The position numbers were made by a program, and so were the translations under genes. From BRH-c54 sp036567945 (GTDB lineage: Bacteria > Bacteroidota > Bacteroidia > Flavobacteriales_E > Vicingaceae): DNA of 5,349 nt. Of this stretch, positions 1-5,349 are shown piece after piece (position 1 is the first letter of the stretch; each line of letters starts with the position of its first letter). The notes below the pieces were generated by a model. That model was not told the DNA's origin. It saw only the letters and a program-made list of their open reading frames with translations, and searched no databases. The stretch covers positions 1-5,349 of the forward strand of contig DATCTM010000039.1 in NCBI GenBank assembly GCA_036567945.1, in the 5' to 3' direction.

Positions 1-8
1 TATAAATT

Positions 9-37
9 CTTTATGTCATTGTGCCTTTGCGGCTAAA
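9..37 (+). repeat. Short interspersed repeat, copy A (three 8-nt units)
   Basis: Three consecutive 8-nt units are visible: CTTTATGT, CATTGTGC and CTTTGCGG, followed by CTAAA. The last 20 nt (18-37) match 17 of 20 positions of the copy at 2421-2440 in the same orientation. It lies just upstream of the caspase gene and contains the GTG at 21 that would otherwise extend that gene. Similar CTTTGTGTCTTTGCGG-like intergenic repeats are, as I recall, common in Bacteroidota genomes. Confidence 0.65.
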
Positions 38-43
38 GATTAG

Positions 44-51
44 TATGTTTG
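44..51 (+). promoter_or_regulatory. Likely Bacteroidota -7 promoter element for the caspase gene
   Basis: TATGTTTG matches the TAnnTTTG consensus of Bacteroidota housekeeping promoters. A TTG at 19-21 lies 22 nt upstream and could serve as the -33 element; it sits within repeat copy A. The predicted transcript would begin near 57-59, leaving a leader of about 16 nt before ATG 75. The call rests on motif match and position only. Confidence 0.45.
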
Positions 52-74
52 TATATAAATACATTTTTCTATCC

Positions 75-2390
75 ATGAAAAAAATTATTGTTTTCTGTTG
101 TTTTTCGGTGTTATGGTGCCAATTTGCTTTGGCTCAAATCACATTAAATGAAAGCAAAGTAATAGAAAGCAATGGTTACATGATGGAGGCTCAGTATTCG
201 CCTTTTCAAACTTACTTTGCTTACACTTCCGACAAGAACAAAGTATTTCTTTTTGATCAATTCCATAATTTACTTTACTCGCATGTTGGCGATACACTTT
301 ATGATAGGTCTTCTTGTAAAATAGCATTCTCTCCCAACGAAAAATATTTGCTTATTGGCAGGTTTAATTCCATTGGCGATATTGCTGTTTACAACCTTAT
401 TTCTCAAAAAGTAGAACAGTTACTTACTCCCCACAGCGATAGAATTGTAACCATCAATTTTAATCATCAAGGCAATCGTTTTGTTTCTACCAGCATTGAT
501 AATTCGGCTAAAATCTTTGAATTAAAAGATGATAAATGGATAGAAATTAAGGAGATTAAAGGCGAAAAAAGAGTTTACGATGCCGTTTTTTCTTACAAAG
601 ATGAGTTTTTAATGCTATGTGGCGAAGCAGATAGGATTAGCGTATACCAACAAAGTAATGATGTTTACGAACCCTTACAAACACTCCCCACCACACACTG
701 GGGATTGAATTATTTAGATGTTCATCCATACGAAAATATATTTATTGCCGGCACTTCTGACCAGATTTGGGAGTATCAACTCTCGGGTAAAAATTTTACT
801 TTGCAAGATTCTTTAAAAGTAAAAATCGGAAGAATAAAAGATGCTAAATACTCACCCGATGGTAAAAGCATTGTGTTGGCAAATGGCTCCATCATCGAAA
901 CGTATTTAAAGCAAAAAAACGGTTGGGTAGAAGGTAAAAAGTTTCCGAGACACAATGCGTATATTCTATCCTTAAACTATAGTTTAGATGGTAAAAGATT
1001 AGTAAGCTGCGGAGAAGACCATACCGCTATTATTTGGGATGTTAAAGGCATTAGCGGCTCTAATTTTTCTAAAATAGTGGCTTATTTGGGCAATAGCTTA
1101 ACCTTTTCGCAAAAAAGCATCCTTACAGAAGATTTTTCTAGAGAAATAATAAAAGGTTTGGATAAAAATTTAGCTGCACCCAAAGATGAGTTTGAGACCA
1201 GCAAAGAATATTGGGAAAGATTGCTAAAAGCCCGCTCAGTTATTTTAGCAAAAATTCAGGAAAAACAAGAAGCTACTTTTGGTTTTTCAAAAGCTACCAG
1301 CAACCAAGCTCAACTTAAGTTAGCACTTAAAAAATACGATGCCGATAAAGAAATTTATCACATAGCATTTTGCAATACTGAAGCTACTGTTGCTATTCCC
1401 AGAGCTGAAGCCAAAGAGCTGAAAGCTAACGCTAACAAGGCATTAATTTCGGCAGATAAAGTTCAAAAAAAGAATGATGTACATTTTGAATACAGTAATT
1501 TTAAATTGGTTCATCCAAGTACTAAAAAAACCTACGAGATTAATTCATCGGAAAATCCATTTAATTTTGAACACCTTAAAAAACAAAAAGCTGCTCAGAA
1601 CAATACTACTTCATCCGTTATTTTGCCTAACAACACTACAGCACAAAACGATTCTGTAAAAAAACAAACCAACTATGCGCTTTTAATTGCCATTGGCGAA
1701 TATGATGCATTTGATAACCTGATAAACCCCACCATTGATGTGGGAGAAATTGCCAAAGATTTATCGCAAGATTATGGTTTTGTAGTGGAAGTGCTAAGTA
1801 ATCCCAAACTGGATGATATCCTTAAAAAACTAAAAACCTACGCCATGATTCCTTATGGGGAAAACGACCAACTGTTTATCTTTTTTGCCGGACATGGATA
1901 TTACGATGATGTTTTTAAAGAAGGATATTTAATCGCCAAAGATTCTAAAGCAGATGATATTGCCCACACTTCATTTTTGTCACACAGCAATTTACGAACA
2001 GTGGTAAATAATATTCCTTGCGAACATATTTTTTTAAGCTTAGATGCTTGTTTTGGAGGAACTTTCGATCCGATAATTGCTTCTGCAAGTCGCTCTACAG
2101 GCATGTATAAAGATGTAGAAAAAGAAGACTTTATCCAACGTAAAATGAAATACAAAACCCGATTGTACTTAAGTTCGGGAGGAAAAGAATATGTGCCTGA
2201 TGGACGTCCGGGACAACATTCGCCTTTTACCCGTAAATTTTTAGAAGCTTTGAGGAGTTACGGTGGTGAAGATGGTATTTTAACCATTAACGAAATTCTA
2301 TCTTACATAGAAAAAGTAGATCCTCAACCCCGATTTGGAGAGTTTGGTAACAACGAACCCGGTAGCGACTTTTTGTTTATTAAGAAGTAG
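75..2390 (+). CDS. Exported WD40-propeller / caspase-like (C14) cysteine protease
   Basis: This is a predicted secreted protein of 771 residues. The start is placed at ATG 75 because it opens a classic signal peptide (MKK, hydrophobic core, FALA^Q, cleavage about residue 20). The earlier GTG at 21 lies inside a repeat and the ATG at 45 lies inside a likely -7 promoter box. Seven WD40-like blades can be counted between about residues 36 and 324; the last ends in AIIWDVKG. A charged middle region (about 330-530) contains DEFETSKEYW, KYDADKE and AIPRAEAKELK, then an Asn/Thr-rich spacer. The caspase domain (about 534-771) starts YALLIAIGEYDAF. It has the catalytic His in FFAGHG (H607), the catalytic Cys in LDACFGG (C659) and a p10-like part, YLSSGG to HSPFTRKFLEAL. 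Members of this family are His/Cys-dyad endopeptidases; the substrate here is unknown. There is no T9SS tail, so a periplasmic site is inferred. No frameshift or missing catalytic residue is seen. Confidence 0.93.
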   Translation: MKKIIVFCCFSVLWCQFALAQITLNESKVIESNGYMMEAQYSPFQTYFAYTSDKNKVFLFDQFHNLLYSHVGDTLYDRSSCKIAFSPNEKYLLIGRFNSIGDIAVYNLISQKVEQLLTPHSDRIVTINFNHQGNRFVSTSIDNSAKIFELKDDKWIEIKEIKGEKRVYDAVFSYKDEFLMLCGEADRISVYQQSNDVYEPLQTLPTTHWGLNYLDVHPYENIFIAGTSDQIWEYQLSGKNFTLQDSLKVKIGRIKDAKYSPDGKSIVLANGSIIETYLKQKNGWVEGKKFPRHNAYILSLNYSLDGKRLVSCGEDHTAIIWDVKGISGSNFSKIVAYLGNSLTFSQKSILTEDFSREIIKGLDKNLAAPKDEFETSKEYWERLLKARSVILAKIQEKQEATFGFSKATSNQAQLKLALKKYDADKEIYHIAFCNTEATVAIPRAEAKELKANANKALISADKVQKKNDVHFEYSNFKLVHPSTKKTYEINSSENPFNFEHLKKQKAAQNNTTSSVILPNNTTAQNDSVKKQTNYALLIAIGEYDAFDNLINPTIDVGEIAKDLSQDYGFVVEVLSNPKLDDILKKLKTYAMIPYGENDQLFIFFAGHGYYDDVFKEGYLIAKDSKADDIAHTSFLSHSNLRTVVNNIPCEHIFLSLDACFGGTFDPIIASASRSTGMYKDVEKEDFIQRKMKYKTRLYLSSGGKEYVPDGRPGQHSPFTRKFLEALRSYGGEDGILTINEILSYIEKVDPQPRFGEFGNNEPGSDFLFIKK

Positions 2391-2406
2391 CTTGTCTAAA
2401 ATTAGA

Positions 2407-2427
2407 ACACAGAAAAAATCTTTGTGT
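2407..2427. terminator. Possible weak bidirectional terminator hairpin between convergent genes
   Basis: ACACAGA (2407-2413) can pair with TTTGTGT (2421-2427) to give a 7-bp stem with one G-U pair and a 7-nt A-rich loop. It lies between the two converging stop codons, where transcripts from both sides should end. The stem is AU-rich, lacks a strong U tract on the plus strand, and overlaps repeat copy B, so it may be only a by-product of the repeat. Confidence 0.25.
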
Positions 2428-2440
2428 CTTTGCGGTTAAA
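2420..2440 (+). repeat. Short interspersed repeat, copy B (two 8-nt units)
   Basis: Two 8-nt units, CTTTGTGT and CTTTGCGG, are followed by TTAAA. This matches copy A at the start of the window, and the pair flanks the caspase gene as direct repeats about 2.4 kb apart. It occupies most of the 53-nt gap between the convergent caspase and methyltransferase genes. Confidence 0.65.
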
Positions 2441-2443
2441 CCA

Positions 2444-3166
2444 TCAACCCTTATCAGCTATAAAATAATACTCTGTATTATCGTTAAATAACTTACAAAA
2501 CTGTTCATTGGTTAAAGGAGCTTTTTGTGTTATCCAATTGCTTAAGGTAAACACTTTTAAACCTATCTCGTTCGTTAAAAAAGAATGAATATCTTTTGCT
2601 TTAGTGTCGTAATATTCTGTAGCTCCCAGCCCACATTCAAACAATATGGTAGGTTGATTTTTAAGAAGTAACTCCTTACCTCCTTTCATTACATCAAACT
2701 CACCGCCTTCTACATCAATTTTAATAAAATGGATAGGAAGATCTGTTGGAATAACATCATCTAAGCGTTTTACTTCTACCTCAATTTTTTCAATGTCGGG
2801 ATTGTCAATAGCATATTTCCGTTTATTTATTCCACTATATGCCGGAGCATTTTTTACATAATGAAAAGTAGTTGTTCCGTTTTCGGTAGATAAGGCATAA
2901 GGATATATAAAAGCATTTTCAGCATACTTTTCATTCAACATCTTATAAAAATCAGGAATAGGTTCAAAAGCAAAATGTTTTCCTTTTGGAGCATGTTTTA
3001 TTAATTCAGCTAATATTTCACCTTTGTGGCAACCAATATCAATGGTGTTTGAATTGGACAAAATTACTTTTTTAATGATTTTTTTGGTCAAGCGGTCGTA
3101 ATGCAAGTTTTTGGTAACATCCAAGTGAAAAAAATTGAGCAATCTGCGTATTACATCTTTGACCAT
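2444..3166 (-). CDS. FkbM-family SAM-dependent methyltransferase
   Basis: This is a 240-residue cytoplasmic protein without a signal peptide. The Rossmann-fold motif I is TIDIGCHKGE (41-50), the acidic ribose-binding strand is FAFEP (65-69), and the FkbM hallmark FIKIDVEGGEFDVMKGG lies at 147-163, followed by ILFECG (174-179). Family members transfer a methyl group from S-adenosylmethionine, usually to a hydroxyl on a sugar, polyketide or lipid. The acceptor cannot be read from this sequence. The length is normal for the family. ATG at 3166 is the first codon of the well-matched reading frame. No Shine-Dalgarno site is visible, as is usual in Bacteroidota. The gene begins 20 nt after the stop of the T9SS cargo gene, and I see no TAnnTTTG box in the gap or in the last 250 nt of that gene, so co-transcription with it is likely. 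It runs convergent to the caspase gene. Confidence 0.92.
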   Translation of the reverse strand: MVKDVIRRLLNFFHLDVTKNLHYDRLTKKIIKKVILSNSNTIDIGCHKGEILAELIKHAPKGKHFAFEPIPDFYKMLNEKYAENAFIYPYALSTENGTTTFHYVKNAPAYSGINKRKYAIDNPDIEKIEVEVKRLDDVIPTDLPIHFIKIDVEGGEFDVMKGGKELLLKNQPTILFECGLGATEYYDTKAKDIHSFLTNEIGLKVFTLSNWITQKAPLTNEQFCKLFNDNTEYYFIADKG

Positions 3167-3186
3167 GGCTAAAATTTATCACAAGA

Positions 3187-4674
3187 TTAATGAATAACCA
3201 TCAATTTCTTTATTGCTTTGACATTTTCTTGATTAGAAATTTCAATAAAATACAATCCATTATCTAATGAAGAAATGTCCATTAAGAAAGTATTAGTTTT
3301 AAAAAAAGAAGAAGCTACTAAACTGCCTGATAAATCAAACACTTTTAGAGATAAGTTATTTTCTATAAGTAAAGGCAATCTTATAGATACAAATTGTTGA
3401 TTTGCAGGATTCGGAAATAATTCAAAATCAAAAGAATAATTCTGCTTACTTAGTTCATTAATATTTATAGTAATTTGATCTTGTACAATGGTATTTGTTG
3501 TATCCATTCCCGGCAACAATGTATCTAATCTAATTATTAAAAAATCTTCTAATCCATTTCCAAAATTATTAGTACTGCCGGCAAGAATGTATTCATTGTT
3601 TATAAAATTTATTGACTTTGCTTCCTCATTTTTTGTGCCCCCAAAAGTTATTCCCAAATTAAGCCATACTGCATTGGAAGAAACAGCAAATAATACTGCA
3701 TCTTTTTGACCTCCTCCAACAGCTTTAGTAAACCCTGTAGCCACAATATTGTTTGTTTGAGTATCTTCCACCAAATCATAAATCACTTCCTCACCAGGCT
3801 GACCAAAATAATTTCCCCAAATAGCATTACCGCTACTGTCGGTTCTAATCATGTAAAAATCTTTATCATTATTTGGGGTAAAACTAGTGGTTACTCCTCC
3901 TAAAACATAATTTCCATTAGCAGTTTCTATAACTGCATTGGCTTCTTCATAACCTGAAGGACCAAAAGCAATGTCCCAAATTAAACTGCCTGTAACAGTC
4001 AGTTTTATCATATACATTTGAACAGAGTCTGTTAAGGTAGTTTTCATTCCTGCCACTACAATATTACTATCTGTTGTTTCCATAATACTATTGCCTCTGT
4101 CAACTAATGTTCCACCAATAGTTTTAGTCCAAAGGGTATCCCCTAAGCTATTAGTTTTAACAATATATACATCCGATTCTCCATTGGTATTGTTGTAGGT
4201 TTCACCACAAAAAGCAAAGCCACTGTCAGCAGTTTGAACAACATCATAAACTAAATCCCAATCATTTCCTCCGTAGATGTTGTGCCATTGAATTACTCCT
4301 AAACTATCGGTTTTTATTAATCGAGCATTATAATCGCCATTTACACCAAAACTATTAGTGGTTGATGCTATAATAAACCCTTTATCAAAAGTTTCCTTAA
4401 CCGCATATCCCCAATCGTTGTTATTACCACCCATTGCCCAACTCCAAACAACATTAATTTGGGAGTCAAGTTTTAGCAAATAAACGTCTGTATTTCCTGA
4501 AGTATTACTGGTAGTAGAACCAACAACTACATAACCTCCATCAGCAGTAGCAATTATTTCTTCTGCTTTATCTATTCCAATTCCACCAATAGCGTATAAA
4601 TGAGCAAGTGTATCTTTTTGAGATAATCCTACTAAAGGCAGTAATAAAAATAATATGTTGATTAGTTTATACAT
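3187..4674 (-). CDS. T9SS-exported seven-repeat beta-propeller protein with C-terminal sorting domain
   Basis: This is a predicted surface or secreted protein of 495 residues. ATG 4674 is chosen because it begins a clean signal peptide (MYKLINILFLLLPLVGLS^Q, cleavage about residue 18). The in-frame TTG at 4695 would add seven polar residues and lies inside the likely -7 box. Residues about 26-385 contain seven repeats of roughly 50 residues with the pattern GG-D-(A)Y-I-T-DGGY-GST-G-DVYLLK-D-G-W. This fits a seven-bladed propeller; the GG is replaced in the fifth and sixth repeats. The C-terminal 80 residues (about 416-495) are a type A Por secretion sorting domain: ELFPNPANQQ, then LKVFDLSGSLV, then ISSLDNGLYFIEI and a basic end, KAIKKLMVIH. 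Such tails direct export through the type IX system and are normally removed on attachment to the surface or release. The role of the propeller is unknown: no catalytic motif is seen, and binding or adhesion is only a guess. Confidence 0.93.
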   Translation of the reverse strand: MYKLINILFLLLPLVGLSQKDTLAHLYAIGGIGIDKAEEIIATADGGYVVVGSTTSNTSGNTDVYLLKLDSQINVVWSWAMGGNNNDWGYAVKETFDKGFIIASTTNSFGVNGDYNARLIKTDSLGVIQWHNIYGGNDWDLVYDVVQTADSGFAFCGETYNNTNGESDVYIVKTNSLGDTLWTKTIGGTLVDRGNSIMETTDSNIVVAGMKTTLTDSVQMYMIKLTVTGSLIWDIAFGPSGYEEANAVIETANGNYVLGGVTTSFTPNNDKDFYMIRTDSSGNAIWGNYFGQPGEEVIYDLVEDTQTNNIVATGFTKAVGGGQKDAVLFAVSSNAVWLNLGITFGGTKNEEAKSINFINNEYILAGSTNNFGNGLEDFLIIRLDTLLPGMDTTNTIVQDQITININELSKQNYSFDFELFPNPANQQFVSIRLPLLIENNLSLKVFDLSGSLVASSFFKTNTFLMDISSLDNGLYFIEISNQENVKAIKKLMVIH

Positions 4675-4692
4675 TTTGAAATTACGCTGAAA

Positions 4693-4700
4693 CAAAGGTA
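4693..4700 (-). promoter_or_regulatory. Likely Bacteroidota -7 promoter element for the T9SS cargo gene
   Basis: Read on the minus strand the sequence is TACCTTTG, an exact TAnnTTTG match, placed one base after the stop codon of the barrel gene and 18 nt before the cargo gene's ATG. No clear TTG is seen at the -33 position, so it may be weak or coincidental. If real, the cargo and methyltransferase genes can be transcribed independently of the barrel gene. Confidence 0.4.
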
Positions 4701-4701
4701 C

Positions 4702-5349
4702 TTAAAAAAGTGCTTTAATACCTATAAACCCACTATTAGCAAATGTTGATTTTGGAAGAACATAAGCATCTAAATTATTGGTTCCTACATACAATTGAAT
4801 TTTGTTTTTAATATTTACAGCCGTAGAAAATCCAATATTTAGTTTCCCGTAACCCCCATAAGAAAGATGTAATTGACTTAAAAAATTAGAAGAAAAATAA
4901 TAAGTGGTGTTGGTATAAATATAAGGAAAATAATTGGCTAACAATCGATTAAAAACTCCAAACTCTGCTTTCCATTTTTGATTAAATGTTTTAGTATAAC
5001 TTATATTAACAGTTGTCGGTAAAGCAATTCCATAACTGTCTTGTTTTTTAGAGGTGTAAATATTATCTAACAACGAATCTTGAGAAATACTGTTGGTAAT
5101 AGAATCATTGATATCAAAAATAGAGTTGACTTCCATTCCATCATAATGAAAGGTTTTATCTGCTTTATATTCTAATGCTTTTTTAGACATTCTGATAAAG
5201 CCAATATCATTAATCTCAACATGGAATTTATCTCCATTTTTTAGTGCAAAATCTTTATAAATCTGTGTAGCAATACCATACCCATTAAATGCTGAAAGGT
5301 TATTTTTTGAAGTATCTGTTTGATTAAACGCATAATTTACAGTTAAGTC
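4702..5349 (-). CDS. Outer-membrane beta-barrel protein, DUF5723-like (3' part; 5' end off the window)
   Basis: The reading frame is open from the window edge to TAA at 4702, giving 215 visible residues; the true start lies beyond position 5349. The ATG at 5190 is internal, because 53 further codons upstream continue without a stop and read as the same kind of protein (for example KFHVEINDIGFIRM). The pattern IGFI--Y-YDGMEVNSIFD, then a short helical insert, then ALPTTVNISYTKTF and alternating hydrophobic/aromatic strands ending GFIGIKALF matches my recollection of the DUF5723 family of Bacteroidota outer-membrane proteins. The C-terminal Phe on an amphipathic strand is the usual signal for assembly by the BAM complex. 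Function is unknown; transport or a scaffold role in the outer membrane is possible. The signal peptide would be in the missing part. The gene is followed 27 nt later by the T9SS cargo gene on the same strand. I am confident of the coding call, moderately so of the family. Confidence 0.85.
   Translation of the reverse strand, partial: DLTVNYAFNQTDTSKNNLSAFNGYGIATQIYKDFALKNGDKFHVEINDIGFIRMSKKALEYKADKTFHYDGMEVNSIFDINDSITNSISQDSLLDNIYTSKKQDSYGIALPTTVNISYTKTFNQKWKAEFGVFNRLLANYFPYIYTNTTYYFSSNFLSQLHLSYGGYGKLNIGFSTAVNIKNKIQLYVGTNNLDAYVLPKSTFANSGFIGIKALF

Noticed and set aside
21..74. N-terminal extension of the caspase gene starting at GTG 21 or ATG 45
   Set aside because: GTG 21 lies within the interspersed repeat and ATG 45 within the likely -7 box. 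Both would bury the signal peptide behind 10 to 18 extra residues. ATG 75 gives a standard signal peptide.
139..327. Minus-strand open frame inside the caspase gene
   Set aside because: It is antisense to the propeller-coding region and shows no recognisable protein features; a shadow frame. The same applies to 1901-2155 on the minus strand and 1474-1659 on the plus strand.
75..3166. An antiphage or programmed-death system built on the caspase gene
   Set aside because: Defence caspases usually act in the cytoplasm next to effectors such as gasdermins or CRISPR components. This one has a signal peptide, and its neighbour is a convergent, unrelated-looking methyltransferase.
3488..3903. Two plus-strand open frames opposite the T9SS cargo gene (3488-3709 and 3706-3903)
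   Set aside because: They are antisense to a well-supported repeat protein, with low-complexity composition and no domain or start-site support.
4675..4695. TTG start at 4695 for the T9SS cargo gene
   Set aside because: It adds polar residues before the signal peptide and overlaps the TAnnTTTG match; ATG 4674 is the normal choice.
4702..5190. Treating ATG 5190 as the start of the barrel protein
   Set aside because: I translated upstream codon by codon to the window edge and found no stop. The upstream residues fit the same family, so the gene is partial and 5190 is internal.

Overview
The window looks like a chromosomal stretch from a member of the Bacteroidota, probably in the Flavobacteriia/Cytophagia/Sphingobacteriia range. 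The sequence is AT-rich and has no convincing Shine-Dalgarno sites. Two matches to the TAnnTTTG -7 promoter element of this phylum lie just upstream of genes. One protein carries a type IX secretion (Por) sorting tail, and two signal peptides would leave Gln at +1. I cannot name a genus.

Layout: a plus-strand gene (75-2390) encodes an exported protein with a seven-bladed WD40-type propeller, an alpha-helical/charged middle region and a C-terminal caspase-like (peptidase family C14) domain with an intact His/Cys dyad. It is bracketed by two copies of a short interspersed repeat (9-37 and 2420-2440) built from 8-nt units of the type CTTTGTGT/CTTTGCGG. The rest of the window is on the minus strand, convergent with the caspase gene. 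In transcription order it holds the 3' part of an outer-membrane beta-barrel gene resembling DUF5723 (edge to 4702), a T9SS cargo protein with a seven-repeat beta-propeller and a C-terminal sorting domain (4674-3187), and an FkbM-family methyltransferase (3166-2444).

The minus-strand genes are close together (27 and 20 nt gaps). The -7-like box just after the barrel gene's stop suggests the cargo gene also has its own promoter, with the methyltransferase as a downstream passenger. Three of the four genes encode envelope or surface proteins. The methyltransferase is cytoplasmic and could modify a glycan or lipid, but nothing in the window shows its substrate.

I do not see an obviously new multi-gene system. 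The items most worth a second look are the exported propeller-plus-caspase architecture, the repeat pair flanking it, and the possible link between a surface-anchored propeller and the methyltransferase behind it. No RNA genes, CRISPR arrays, insertion sequences or riboswitches were seen, and no stretch above 300 bases lacks a gene.
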